From contig DXMY01000018.1 in assembly GCA_019413925.1 (NCBI GenBank), positions 1 through 64,000 on the forward strand: a stretch of 64,000 nt of DNA, read 5' to 3'. The notes beneath the pieces are model-generated. The model was given only the letters and a program-made list of their open reading frames with translations, was not told where the DNA came from and ran no database searches. The stretch comes from Collinsella sp. Lineage in GTDB: Bacteria > Actinomycetota > Coriobacteriia > Coriobacteriales > Coriobacteriaceae. This document shows positions 41,795-50,682 of this stretch, piece by piece; the stretch's first letter is position 1, and each line of letters opens with the position of its first letter. Position numbers and translations under genes: made by a program.

Positions 41795-43396
41795 TTAGCC
41801 CAGACGCGGGAACAGCGGCTCGCCCTTCTCGACGGGCTGACCACCGGCAAGCAAGCCCCAAGCGCAAATGCCCTTGAGGTCGTCGCTCGCGGCCTCGTCC
41901 TCGCACGACAGGCGGCGCAGGGCCTCGGCAGAAGTCTGGGGCATGAGCGGCATCAGCAGGTGAGCGGCAATGCGGATAGCCTCGAGCAGGTTGTAGATCA
42001 CAAATGCCAGCTCGTCAGCCTTGGTCTCGTCCTTGGCAAGCGCCCAGGGCTCGGAGTCCTCGATGTAGTGGTTGGCGGCATGGATGAGCTCCATGACCTC
42101 GTCCTTAGCTCCACCGTAATCGAGCACGTCCATCTTGGCCATGTAGCGCTCGACCAGGCCATCGGCGATCTTTGCCAGCGGGTTTTCGAACGCATCGAAC
42201 GACGCGGGCTTGGCGGGCGCGCAACCGTCAAAGTACTTGCCGCTCATGTTGAGCGAACGCGAGATAAGGTTGCCCCAGCTGTTGGCCAGGTCGGCGTTGT
42301 AGACCTGCTCCATGCGATCGAAGCTGATGGCACCGTCGGTGCCGGGGACGACGTCGGTCATGAAGTAATAGCGATAGCCCTCGACGCCCAGCATGTCGAT
42401 AACGTCCTGCGGAGCGATGGCGTTGCCGCGGCTCTTGGACATCTTCTCGGCCTTGCCGGTCTCGGCATTGCGCACGGTCAGGAAGCCGTGGGCAAAGACG
42501 TGCTCGGGCAGGGCCTCACCGATGGCCATGAGCATGGCGGGCCAAATGACGCAGTGGAAGCGGATGATGTCCTTACCCACGATGTGGAACTGCGCGGGCC
42601 AACGATAGGCCAGCTCGGCACGCGCCTCGTCGGTGTCGACGCCGTAGCCGACGGCCGTCATATAGTTGAGCAGCGCATCGAACCACACGTAGGTCACGTG
42701 GCCCTCGTCAAACGGGACCTGAATGCCCCAGTCAAAGCTCGTGCGGCTCACGGAAAGGTCGTTAAGGCCGCCCTCGACAAAGCTGCGCACCTCGTTCATG
42801 CGGAACGCAGGCTCGACAAAGTCGGGGTGCTCGTCGTAAAGCTTGAGCAGCTTGTCCTGGAAGGCGGAAAGCTTAAAGAAGTAGGACTCCTCCTGCACGC
42901 GCTCAAGCGGACGGTGGCAGTCGGGGCACAGGTGCTGGCCGACGCTACCGTACTCTTCGTCACCCTTCTGGACCTGCGTATCGGTAAAGTAGGTCTCGTC
43001 GGGCACGCAGTACCAGCCGTCATAGCTGCCCTTATACAGGTAGCCGGACTCCTTCATGCGCTCCCACAGATACTGCACGGCGTGATGCTGGCGCGGCTCG
43101 GTGGTGCGAATGAAGTCGTCGTTGGAGATCTCGAGCTTGCTCCAAAGCTCCTTGAAGTGCGGAGCCTGGCTGTCGGTCCACTCCTGCGGCGTCATGTTGT
43201 GCTTGGCAGCGGCCTCGGCGACCTTCTCGCCGTGCTCGTCCATGCCGGTCAGGAACTTGACGTTATAGCCGGCGGAGCGGCGATAGCGAGCCTGAACGTC
43301 GGCGATGATGGTGGAATAAGCCGTGCCCAGGTGCGGATCGGCGTTGACGTAGTAGATGGGCGTCGTGATAAAGAACGAAGGCTTGCTTTGATCCAT
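41795..43396 (-). CDS. metG: Methionyl-tRNA synthetase
   Basis: Class I synthetase of 533 residues charging initiator and elongator tRNA-Met. The HIGH-like motif is NADPHLGTAYS near residue 20 and KMSKS is EKMSKSRGN near 315. In the connective peptide, CVPDETYF and CPDCH show a reduced zinc-site pattern. It lacks the C-terminal EMAPII-like dimerisation domain found in longer forms. ATG at 43396 after ggaggacaaacccc. Follows rsmI by 70 bp. Confidence 0.95.
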   Translation of the reverse strand: MDQSKPSFFITTPIYYVNADPHLGTAYSTIIADVQARYRRSAGYNVKFLTGMDEHGEKVAEAAAKHNMTPQEWTDSQAPHFKELWSKLEISNDDFIRTTEPRQHHAVQYLWERMKESGYLYKGSYDGWYCVPDETYFTDTQVQKGDEEYGSVGQHLCPDCHRPLERVQEESYFFKLSAFQDKLLKLYDEHPDFVEPAFRMNEVRSFVEGGLNDLSVSRTSFDWGIQVPFDEGHVTYVWFDALLNYMTAVGYGVDTDEARAELAYRWPAQFHIVGKDIIRFHCVIWPAMLMAIGEALPEHVFAHGFLTVRNAETGKAEKMSKSRGNAIAPQDVIDMLGVEGYRYYFMTDVVPGTDGAISFDRMEQVYNADLANSWGNLISRSLNMSGKYFDGCAPAKPASFDAFENPLAKIADGLVERYMAKMDVLDYGGAKDEVMELIHAANHYIEDSEPWALAKDETKADELAFVIYNLLEAIRIAAHLLMPLMPQTSAEALRRLSCEDEAASDDLKGICAWGLLAGGQPVEKGEPLFPRLG

Positions 43397-43465
43397 GGGG
43401 TTTGTCCTCCAGAAAAACGTTGCATACAGGGGATGATTCTAGCGCAAGGGCTGGATATCCTCCAT

Positions 43466-44344
43466 CTATTGCATATCGAGCACCATGGCATAGACATCGC
43501 GCTTGCGGCGCGAATACTTCTGAGACAGGCGCTTGGCCACCGCAGAGGCGGGCTCCCCCTCCTCGAGCGCGGTGCGGATATCCTCGCGCAGGGCATCGTC
43601 GGGATCCGCTACCGCAGCGCCAACCGGCGCGATGCCGGCCTCCTCGTCCTCGCTCGGCGGCGCGATGACCAGCGCAATCTCGCCCTTTACCTCGCCGCGA
43701 GCACGCAGCTCCTCGGCAAGCTGGTCAGCGGGCCCGCGCAAGACCTCCTCGTGCAGCTTGGTGAGTTCGCGGCAGACGGCGACCTCACGCTGGGGAAAGA
43801 CCTCCGCCACGGCCTCGAGCGTCGCCACGATACGATGTGGAGACTCGTAGAAGATGAGTGCGCCAGGCACCACGGCAAGGCGCTGCAAACGGCGCACACG
43901 GTCGCCGTGCTTTCGGCCCAAAAAGCCCTCGAAGAAAAAATGCTCGCAGGGAATGCCGGACGAAACAAGCGCCGTGACGCAAGCAGAGGGCCCGGGAATA
44001 ACTTCGACGGGCACATCGGCCTCACGCGCCGCCTCGACCAGCGCCTGGCCGGGATCGGACACGCTCGGCATGCCGGCGTCCGAGGCAAAGGCGAGGGTCT
44101 CCCCCGCCAGCAGACGGTCGACCAGGCCGGCAGCGCGGTTAGCGATCACATTCTCGTCGCAACGGACAAGCGGCTTGGAAATGCCCAGGTGCATCAGCAG
44201 CTTTGACGTCACACGCGTGTCTTCGCAGCAAATGGCATCGGCGGCGGCAAAAGCCTCGCCAACGCGCGGGGACAGGTCGCCTAGGTTGCCGATGGGCGTG
44301 CCGACCACATAGAGTTTGCCCGTATGGGCGCTGTTTTGCGTCAT
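43466..44344 (-). CDS. rsmI: 16S rRNA 2'-O-ribose methyltransferase RsmI
   Basis: Tetrapyrrole-methylase-fold enzyme of 292 residues methylating the 2'-O of C1402 in 16S rRNA. Motifs: VVGTPIGNLGDLSPR, CEDTRVTSKLL, FASDAGMPSVSDPG, VIPGPSACVTAL and FYESPHR. C-terminal segment YSRRKRDVYAMVLDM is typical. It starts six bases after the GH5-like gene stop, so those two are co-transcribed, with metG behind. Confidence 0.95.
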   Translation of the reverse strand: MTQNSAHTGKLYVVGTPIGNLGDLSPRVGEAFAAADAICCEDTRVTSKLLMHLGISKPLVRCDENVIANRAAGLVDRLLAGETLAFASDAGMPSVSDPGQALVEAAREADVPVEVIPGPSACVTALVSSGIPCEHFFFEGFLGRKHGDRVRRLQRLAVVPGALIFYESPHRIVATLEAVAEVFPQREVAVCRELTKLHEEVLRGPADQLAEELRARGEVKGEIALVIAPPSEDEEAGIAPVGAAVADPDDALREDIRTALEEGEPASAVAKRLSQKYSRRKRDVYAMVLDMQ

Positions 44345-44350
44345 ATCAAC

Positions 44351-45412
44351 CTATTCAATCATGCCGCGCTCGAGCGTACCAAGCGCCGCGCGGGCGTCCC
44401 ATGCTGCAATGCGCTTCTCGGTCTTCCACGTTTGGAAGAACCAACCGGCAGCCGGCGCAAACGAAGCCAGCTGGTTGGCGATAAACACGCGCTCGTAGGC
44501 ATTGCGGCCCTCGGGCGTAACCGACGAGTTGGCAAAGATCGCCGCACCCGACCATTCGCCCACCAGCACGGGGAACCCAGTCGAAATCGCTTCTTTAAGC
44601 TCGCGCTTGTTACGCGAAATCGCCGTCGTCAGCCCGCGGGGGCTCGTAATGTCGAGCGCATGCTCGTCGCGGTAATGGTACAGGTGAAGGTCCATGTAGA
44701 CGTTCTTGTACTTGGCGCCGCGCATAAAATGCTTCCACTCGCTGGGATGCCCCGACGACGAGAAGACGACGATCTTATCCTCGGGCATATACGAACGAAC
44801 GAGCTCGTAGGCATCGCGATAGAAATTGCGCAGGTAGTGGGCCGGAATGCCATCCGTCATGGTGAAGAGGCTCTTGCGAACGCTCATCTGCGGCGTGTCC
44901 AGCAGCTCAATGCCCAGCAGGCTCTCGGCCTCGCCATAGCGATCGGCCAAGCGCTCGAGCACGTCGAGTGCGACATGACGGCCGTTGGTGGACGAATGCC
45001 ACTCGGCGACAGCCTCCGGCGTGGTGGGCGAATCGTTGGAATCGCCCTGGCCACCGGGCACGGTTGCCAGATCGAGCAGCACGCGGATGTCGTACTTGGC
45101 AGCCCACTCAATTGCACGGTCAATGTAGTCGACAACCGAGATGTAGGACGCATCGGACCCCTGTGAGCCAAAGGCATACCAGGGCACCGGCAGACGCACG
45201 GCATTGAGGCCAATCTGCGCCATGCGGCGAAAATCGTCCTCGCTCACAAACGTCTCGTAATGGCGGCGCATGCGCTCGTTATAGGCGGCGGTACCCATGG
45301 CCTCCTGTAGCTCGGCCGCGTTGGATGCACCGGTCGCCGCGTACAGCGACGGGGTCACCCAAGGCTCGGGAATAAACCAGCCAGAGAGATTAACGCCGAG
45401 TATCCTCTCCAT
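44351..45412 (-). CDS. Glycoside hydrolase family 5-like protein lacking the acid/base Glu
   Basis: TIM-barrel protein of 353 residues close to the GH5 exo-1,3-beta-glucanase branch, with no signal peptide, so intracellular. Recognisable parts: NLSGWFIPEPWVTPSL, LNAVRLPVPWYAFG, LDLATVPGGQGDSND and LHLYHYRD. The nucleophile is present (Glu286 in VLVGEWSGA). Where GH5 enzymes have an Asn-Glu-Pro acid/base motif, this protein reads Leu171-Asp172-Thr173-Pro174, so the catalytic Glu is replaced by Thr. It may be inactive or use another residue. ATG at 45412 after aaggggg. First gene of an operon with rsmI and metG. Confidence 0.8.
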   Translation of the reverse strand: MERILGVNLSGWFIPEPWVTPSLYAATGASNAAELQEAMGTAAYNERMRRHYETFVSEDDFRRMAQIGLNAVRLPVPWYAFGSQGSDASYISVVDYIDRAIEWAAKYDIRVLLDLATVPGGQGDSNDSPTTPEAVAEWHSSTNGRHVALDVLERLADRYGEAESLLGIELLDTPQMSVRKSLFTMTDGIPAHYLRNFYRDAYELVRSYMPEDKIVVFSSSGHPSEWKHFMRGAKYKNVYMDLHLYHYRDEHALDITSPRGLTTAISRNKRELKEAISTGFPVLVGEWSGAAIFANSSVTPEGRNAYERVFIANQLASFAPAAGWFFQTWKTEKRIAAWDARAALGTLERGMIE

Positions 45413-45659
45413 CACTGCCCCCTTCGGATCATGCAGGTCGAACCCGCATCGTATTGCATAGGATAAGTATCGTTTTGAGTATACCCGCGTGTGCGGACAG
45501 GCGACCGAACGGTCTGTAAAGTGACGCGAAAGTGGGAGGAATGTCTGGGGCGGGCGGGCTCGGAATGGTGCGACGAGGTGTGTACGCGCGCCGGAGGCAG
45601 GCACCGGAAAGTGTGTCCCGTTCTGAGCCCTTATTCTGGGACGCAGTTTCCGCAGAACC

Positions 45660-45704
45660 CTACATAAAAGAAAAGGACCCCTTTGCAGAGGTCCTAGTCA
45701 ATTC
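45660..45704 (-). terminator. Extra copy of the tRNA-Phe terminator
   Basis: aaaggacccctttgcagaggtccta with aaaag to its left; the whole stretch from 45660 to about 45725 is repeated exactly 186 bp on, next to the real tRNA-Phe. Confidence 0.75.
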
Positions 45705-45706
45705 AA

Positions 45707-45850
45707 GGTGGCGGGGAAGGGAATCGCGTCCGCGCGCTGCGCGGACGGACCGCTGCGGCGCTTACGCGCCTTGCGAGCTGCGCTGGCAAACGCTTACGCG
45801 TTTACTCAGCTCCGCGCCCTCACGGGGTTCGATTCCGTGCGAGGGCTACA
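45707..45850. repeat. tRNA-tail element (tRNA-Phe)
   Basis: 144 bp. Left end copies the tRNA-Phe 3' end (ggtggcggggaagggaatcg); right end is an inverted T-arm (cacggggttcgattccgtg) at the tip of a gccctc/gagggc stem. Core hairpins: cgtccgcgc-gct-gcgcggacg, ggcgc-tta-cgcgcc, and aaacgc-tta-cgcgttt enclosed by gagct/agctc. Confidence 0.8.
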
Positions 45851-45854
45851 TAAA

Positions 45855-45890
45855 AGAAAAGGACCCCTTTGCAGAGGTCCTAGTCAATTC
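45855..45890 (-). terminator. Terminator of tRNA-Phe
   Basis: Minus-strand stem aggacctctgcaaaggggtcct followed by tttcttttat. Confidence 0.85.
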
Positions 45891-45894
45891 AAGG

Positions 45895-45967
<73 letters not shown>

Positions 45968-45999
45968 ATTTGAGGTGCGCCTTGTTTCAAGGCTTGATT

Positions 46000-46027
46000 A
46001 GTATAACCAAGGACGCGTTCCGGTCAA
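46000..46027 (-). promoter_or_regulatory. Promoter of tRNA-Phe
   Basis: Minus strand TTGACC (46027-46022), 16-bp spacer, TATACT (46005-46000). Confidence 0.8.
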
Positions 46028-46090
46028 CCGAGAATTTTAAAAAAGTTTTTGAGCACAGCCTCGGTTCTATAAATCGGCACGTCAGAGGCA

Positions 46091-46375
46091 TCAGCCGGCA
46101 GCAAGAAGTTTTTCGCTCAGAGCCGCACGGGCAAACTCACTTGGCGTCATCCCCTCGGCAGCCGCCCGTCGACGAATGGCCTCCTTCATTCCCAGAGGAA
46201 TCTTGACCGACAGCGTTGCCGTCCCCTCGCCTGAGAGTGGGGGCCGTCCATGCACGATCCCACCAACGGTGTGTTCGCCATCCGGAAACTCTCCGCGCTC
46301 GTACGACTCGCACCACGCGTCAATCGTTTCATCCGTTACAACCTGACCATTAGCGGCCGTATACGTCTTGCCCAT
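46091..46375 (-). CDS. Ribbon-helix-helix (CopG-like) protein, solitary antitoxin-like
   Basis: Small DNA-binding-type protein of 94 residues. The C-terminal 45 residues look like a ribbon-helix-helix fold (TLSVKIPLGMKEAIRRRAAA then GMTPSEFARAALSEKL); the N-terminal half (YTAANGQVVTDETIDAWCES) resembles leaders of antitoxins of actinobacterial type II modules. Start at the second of two adjacent ATGs (46375), six bases after aaagggg. No toxin ORF is adjacent on either side: downstream is tRNA-Phe, upstream the DUF192 gene. It may be an orphan antitoxin. Confidence 0.72.
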   Translation of the reverse strand: MGKTYTAANGQVVTDETIDAWCESYERGEFPDGEHTVGGIVHGRPPLSGEGTATLSVKIPLGMKEAIRRRAAAEGMTPSEFARAALSEKLLAAG

Positions 46376-46457
46376 CATCGACCCCTTTGCCGAGCCCGTT
46401 CAATCTCCTGCCAAACTTACCCAATTTCGTATGACGAAAGTCCGCTGTCGCCAATTC

Positions 46458-46817
46458 TTAAGCCGGCACGCGTTGGAGAGCAGGGGTCGAAACAATGATT
46501 GAAGAGCGCTCTAGTGCGGCCCAGGCGCCGGGGCAGGAGCACGTGCGCCAAGGACGAACGCTTTCGTAGCGCGCGAGGATATTGCCGTCGCGATCGATGA
46601 AGGCGATGTCGATGGGATAGGCCATAAAACACGTATGGACCGAAGAGCAGCGTGGAAACGCCATGACAAGCGGCAGGCCGTTGGCGGCAACCGGACACCG
46701 TCCCAGCATGCCGCGCAGGCGCACGGCAAACGACTCCGCCACCGCAAACTCGGCCGGCGTCCAACCCAGCCTGTTGAGTGCCCGCGCGTAGGCGATGTAG
46801 GACGAGACCGCGGTCAC
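46458..46817 (-). CDS. DUF192-family protein at the end of the Tad operon
   Basis: Protein of 119 residues with a DUF192 core: VAESFAVRLRGMLGR, a central LPLVMAFPRCSSVHTCFMAY and IDIAFIDRDGNILARYE. The biochemical role of DUF192 is unknown. The GTG start at 46817 overlaps the stop of the preceding pilin-like gene (GTGA), so it is the last coupled gene of the pilus operon. Interestingly the usual N-terminal signal sequence of many DUF192 proteins is absent here. Confidence 0.75.
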   Translation of the reverse strand: MTAVSSYIAYARALNRLGWTPAEFAVAESFAVRLRGMLGRCPVAANGLPLVMAFPRCSSVHTCFMAYPIDIAFIDRDGNILARYESVRPWRTCSCPGAWAALERSSIIVSTPALQRVPA

Positions 46818-47290
46818 ATGACCACCCCCGGACGCCATGGATCGACCGTCACCGCGCGCTCGTGCGACAACGTTGTCGGCGCCCCCAGCGGAACGCCAGC
46901 GATGCTGAGAGAAGTCGGCCACGGCTCATAGTGCATGGTGCAGGTGTAGGTCCTAAACGTACCGGATAGGGAGAGCAGACCACCATCCGATGCCTCCGCG
47001 CCTTGCTCGCTCGACACTTCGATCTGCAAGTCATAGCCTTCCATGGCATTCAGAATTTGAGTCTGGACCGTCGCCGAGGCATCGACAGAGCTTTCGTCGC
47101 CCTCCCCCTCCGACGCCACGGCGTGCGCCAACACGATGTCGGGCACCACGCGGTCGAAGCGCGCGACAGCGCTGGCAAAGATCATGACGTTGTACACGAT
47201 GAGTGCCAGCACCAGCAAAACGGGCGTAACCACTGCCATCTCCACCGTCGCTTGGGCGCGCTCCTCGCGCAGACGCATGCGGATACTCAT
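46814..47290 (-). CDS. TadE/TadF-like minor pilin
   Basis: Pseudopilin-like membrane protein of 158 residues. After a short basic leader, REERAQATVEMAVVTP begins the hydrophobic helix (about 15-40); the rest is extracytoplasmic. The AQATVE motif is shared with the other pilins of the locus. The ATG at 47290 overlaps the stop of the TadG-like gene (TAATG). Likely a minor subunit for pilus assembly; whether it is TadE or TadF cannot be told. Confidence 0.8.
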   Translation of the reverse strand: MSIRMRLREERAQATVEMAVVTPVLLVLALIVYNVMIFASAVARFDRVVPDIVLAHAVASEGEGDESSVDASATVQTQILNAMEGYDLQIEVSSEQGAEASDGGLLSLSGTFRTYTCTMHYEPWPTSLSIAGVPLGAPTTLSHERAVTVDPWRPGVVM

Positions 47291-49455
47291 TACGACCCAC
47301 CGCCCAGAGCGCCAACCAGCGTGGCGACATCGACGGTGAGCGGGATGGAGCCGCCGCCGGGCAGAGGAATCTCCGCAAGCGTGAACACCGTACCGCTGAT
47401 GGTGCGTTCGACTTGATATTCCAACGCCTCGCAAAGCGCCTTGGGATCGGTCACGCCCAACGGAATACTTCGCAGCTTGTCTTGCGCTTGAGAGAAACCA
47501 GCAATGTCAGACCCCGGACTCTTAATGACGTTGGCGGAATCGGTCAGCACCGGCTTTCGCAGGCGCAAGTCGCACGGTTCCAGACCCAACGCCGCCACGG
47601 ACGCCGAAACGGTATCGCCGAGCCACGATGCGATGGAGCCCAACGCGCCGCTGCCCCCTCCTAGGCCTTTAATCATCTCGCCCATAAGTTCGTCGGCCGA
47701 ACCTTGGATATCACCGTATCCCACAAGCAGCCGTCCCCAAACATCCATGACGCCGTCGAGCACGCCGGCAACGCCGCCCGAGCGTTCCTTCAATGTCGAG
47801 AAAAATCGCGAAAGCACGTTGTTTTGCGCCGTCGCCTCATCGGGCGCCAGCACCGCGGCAGAGATGGCACCGCGATCGCCAAGCCTGACTGCCGTGTTAA
47901 ACGAAGAGTTGAGCTCATCGGGGCTCGAGATGGCACCCGAAACCGCAAAGGCAACCACGCCGTTGCGACCGGGCGGAGCGATACGCGGACGCTCGCCCGA
48001 AAGCGCTTTAATGGCCTGGTCAAACGCATTGCCCGCACGGTCGGCTTCGTCCTCGGTCTGACGCTCGAGCTCGAGCTCCTTGTTGCGACAGTCGACGTAG
48101 TCCTCCAGGGCGTCTTTAAACTTGTCAAAGTGATACTCGAAGCCGTTTTCGATAGAGGTTGAAGGCGCCGCAACAGCACCAAGCGACAAAACGCCAAAAT
48201 GGCATTTGCTGCATTTATCCTGTCCATCGTAATCGGCAACCGAAGCAAATCCGCTCGGCGTCCCTTTCTTATAGTTAGGGCAGGTCGTCCCGTAATGCAG
48301 ATACGCCTTGTCATCGTTCACGCTCGTCGGCCACACCGCATCGGTATAGAGTTCCGTCGCCCGAACCTCATCAGAGTTGCGCGGCAGCAGCGGAATATAG
48401 GAGGAAACCCTGTCTCCGTTCTCGGTTATATGTGCCCGATCGACCTCCGCGCTCGCATAGGTATAAAACGCCTTGCGCGCCGCAGACTCTGCCTTCATCT
48501 CGACACTCGAGCCGTGGGGCTTCTCATTTGTCAGACGCCAATGGTAGTAGTCCTTCGCGCGATCAAGGGCAACTTGGGGCTCCCACGTAACGCTCGATGA
48601 GTAATGCGGATTTTGAACACCGGAGAGATCCGTTAGGCTTTTCATACGCTCCCACATGCAAGAACAGCTGCCGACCGAGCCCTTGTCAGACCCACCACAA
48701 TCCGCCAGCCAAGCACGCTCTTTAGCCTTCGCCGTGTCCTCAGAAGCCTTCCGCAGCTCCTCGGCCGCACGCTCTAAATCATCTGATGTGTCTTTCATGG
48801 TATCGGTCGAGATCTCGGACCCTTTGAGCGCAGCGAAGTCCGACTCGGATGTCCTAGGCACGGCAAGCGCCGTACCGGTATAGGTCACACTATCGGTATC
48901 CTGCGCCGACACCGCCTGCGTGGCACGCGCGGCGATCAGATACGGCAGAGCCGTCTCGATTTTCCGTAAGCCTTCCGATGCGCTTTTGGCAAACTTGTTG
49001 CGCGTTTTAATGATCTCAATCCCGGTGTCGACCATATTGCCGGCAACCGGCTCGGCACCCGGAATGAGGATGGCGACCAGACCCGTCCCGATCGTGGCAA
49101 ACCCCGCCAGCCCCAGACTCAAAATGCTCGCATCAACCACCGTGGCAGCCGTGTGATAGGACGACACTACGTTGGCACCCGCCAGCGCGCCGCTATCGGC
49201 CGCCACCTGGGTATCCCCCGCGCGCGACATGCTCCATATCGCCGCGGTCGACGAAAACAACAACGTGAGCACCACTAGGATGACCACGGCAGAGGAAAGC
49301 GTGGTGTAGGCACCGTCTTCGATAAACAGGTCGATACCGGCTCGACCCATAAAGCCGCCTCGTTTGCGGAGAGCGCCTGGTCGACGGCGGGCCGCAAACC
49401 CTTGCGTCACCCGCAACAGGCAGCGCCTAATCCCATGCAGCAATCCACGAATCAT
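47290..49455 (-). CDS. TadG-like Flp pilus assembly protein
   Basis: Large protein of about 721 residues. One N-terminal helix (VVILVVLTLLFSSTAAIW) is followed by AGDTQVAADSGALAGANVV, a typical TadG/pseudopilin segment, then some 600 extracytoplasmic residues rich in Asp, Ser and Ala, with a CxxC (DKCSKCHFG) and CSCMW that may form disulphides. I chose ATG 49455, five bases after ggaggg and inside the end of the TadE gene; ATG 49350 (MGRAGIDLFIEDG) is possible. Probable anchor or adhesin of the pilus machine. Confidence 0.78.
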   Translation of the reverse strand: MIRGLLHGIRRCLLRVTQGFAARRRPGALRKRGGFMGRAGIDLFIEDGAYTTLSSAVVILVVLTLLFSSTAAIWSMSRAGDTQVAADSGALAGANVVSSYHTAATVVDASILSLGLAGFATIGTGLVAILIPGAEPVAGNMVDTGIEIIKTRNKFAKSASEGLRKIETALPYLIAARATQAVSAQDTDSVTYTGTALAVPRTSESDFAALKGSEISTDTMKDTSDDLERAAEELRKASEDTAKAKERAWLADCGGSDKGSVGSCSCMWERMKSLTDLSGVQNPHYSSSVTWEPQVALDRAKDYYHWRLTNEKPHGSSVEMKAESAARKAFYTYASAEVDRAHITENGDRVSSYIPLLPRNSDEVRATELYTDAVWPTSVNDDKAYLHYGTTCPNYKKGTPSGFASVADYDGQDKCSKCHFGVLSLGAVAAPSTSIENGFEYHFDKFKDALEDYVDCRNKELELERQTEDEADRAGNAFDQAIKALSGERPRIAPPGRNGVVAFAVSGAISSPDELNSSFNTAVRLGDRGAISAAVLAPDEATAQNNVLSRFFSTLKERSGGVAGVLDGVMDVWGRLLVGYGDIQGSADELMGEMIKGLGGGSGALGSIASWLGDTVSASVAALGLEPCDLRLRKPVLTDSANVIKSPGSDIAGFSQAQDKLRSIPLGVTDPKALCEALEYQVERTISGTVFTLAEIPLPGGGSIPLTVDVATLVGALGGGS

Positions 49456-49963
49456 AATCTCCCTCCAGCCATTCGGGACGCGATTGATACGAGACATCGA
49501 CTTTGAGCTCAACGTAGCCGCCCTCGGCGGTACCACCCATAGCCTGCGCAAACGCACCGATCACAGGCAACGGCTTGACCTCGCCGGAAACGGACACGGA
49601 CGAGACGCCACCCGCACCGGCCCGGCCAAGCTCGATATCCCACGACAACGGCCCGCCGGCATGAAAGATCGAGACGTTGGGCACTGCGGCAAGCCGGCGG
49701 CGGGTGAACTCCTTAAGATCGTCGTCCTCCGCCGTCGTCGTGGTCATGAGCCGCGCGGTCTCGGCGGCGGCAGACTCCATGACCGCGCGCGTATAGAGCA
49801 GGCACACCGGTTGCAGCGCGAGAAGGATGAGTGTCAGAAACGTCGGCAGCAAAAAAGCGGCCTCGACCGTAGACTGCGCCCGGTCCTCGCGCGCGGCATC
49901 AATACAACGCGATGTCCTTAGCGGCCGCAGCGGCGTCGATAACCGACGTCGAGGCAACGCCAT
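49427..49963 (-). CDS. TadE-like minor pilin
   Basis: Protein of about 178 residues. EDRAQSTVEAAFLLPTF opens a hydrophobic helix (about residues 30-55); the remainder is an extracytoplasmic domain ending DYDSWIAAWD. The start is uncertain: ATG at 49963 lies inside the upstream pilin gene and lacks a good ribosome site; translation may be coupled to it and begin nearer 49905. Shares the AQxTxE motif with the neighbouring pilins. Confidence 0.7.
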   Translation of the reverse strand: MALPRRRLSTPLRPLRTSRCIDAAREDRAQSTVEAAFLLPTFLTLILLALQPVCLLYTRAVMESAAAETARLMTTTTAEDDDLKEFTRRRLAAVPNVSIFHAGGPLSWDIELGRAGAGGVSSVSVSGEVKPLPVIGAFAQAMGGTAEGGYVELKVDVSYQSRPEWLEGDYDSWIAAWD

Positions 49964-50117
49964 GGGATGCCGCCCGCTCAACCAGCGCCGCCAAGCGCCC
50001 ATCGGTGCCGGCACGCCAAAGCCCCGCGATCGCCAGCACGATCGATAACAGCGCCATTGTGACGATGGCGTATTCGACCGTCGCCTGGGCAGATTCCTCA
50101 CGCAGGACATCATGCAT
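49899..50117 (-). CDS. Small Flp/TadE-like pilin, 72 residues
   Basis: Short pilin-like protein: LREESAQATVEYAIVTM then a hydrophobic helix (ALLSIVLAIAGLW) and a 35-residue Ala-rich tail. Length and the E-Y after the cleavage-type motif resemble Flp pilins, so this may be a second major subunit. ATG at 50117 follows aaaggagg by nine bases. It overlaps the next pilin gene. Confidence 0.75.
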   Translation of the reverse strand: MHDVLREESAQATVEYAIVTMALLSIVLAIAGLWRAGTDGRLAALVERAASHGVASTSVIDAAAAAKDIALY

Positions 50118-50118
50118 T

Positions 50119-50682
50119 TCACGATCCCTCCTTTGAGCTTATTGTTTGCGGGCTCAGGCGCACGGCGCGCAGACGACACGAAGCATCGCCAGCATCCGCG
50201 GCAATTGTCACCATATCGACCCAGCCGCGTCCGTCGCGCACGATGGCGCCCCACACGTTTCCCTTGATGTCGAGATAGCCGCTCAGAGCAAGTTGCGCCG
50301 TGGGTACCTCGCGATAGGCACGCAGCATATCCGCCGCCGCTTCGGTCATCGGTCGGTCCTCGGACCATGCAAGCCGGACCGCAATCGCGTTGCCCTCAGG
50401 CGAATCCGTCGCAGTGCCAGACCGCTTGTCGAGCGTCCGCAGAAAAGTTTGCGCCGTGACAGCGACATCCGAATCGTCTGCATCTCGCATCTCATCTTTT
50501 TGAGACGCCACCGCCGAATCTGAGCCCAAATCGGAGGCGGTCCAAGGACGCTGCTGCCGCGCGGCGTTAAGCCCCCAAAGCACCGCCGCTATCGCCACGG
50601 TCAGGCAAGCAAACACCAGCAGCACCCCGATGGGGCGCTCGCCCTCTACAGGCTGTTGATGCCCTCGCTGATAGCGTTCCAT
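50119..50682 (-). CDS. Tad-locus membrane protein of unknown role
   Basis: Protein of up to 187 residues with one N-terminal helix (PIGVLLVFACLTVAIAAVLW) and an extracytoplasmic domain (WTASDLGSDSA to the end) that I do not recognise; the end is LRAVRLSPQTI. If the ATG at 50682 is used it overlaps flp by 37 bases. It follows flp directly and precedes the 72-residue pilin, so a pilus-related role is likely from position only. Confidence 0.65.
   Translation of the reverse strand: MERYQRGHQQPVEGERPIGVLLVFACLTVAIAAVLWGLNAARQQRPWTASDLGSDSAVASQKDEMRDADDSDVAVTAQTFLRTLDKRSGTATDSPEGNAIAVRLAWSEDRPMTEAAADMLRAYREVPTAQLALSGYLDIKGNVWGAIVRDGRGWVDMVTIAADAGDASCRLRAVRLSPQTISSKEGS

Noticed and set aside
41717..44206. 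829-codon plus-strand ORF across metG and rsmI
   Set aside because: Entirely antisense to two well-supported genes; composition is that of the complementary strand.
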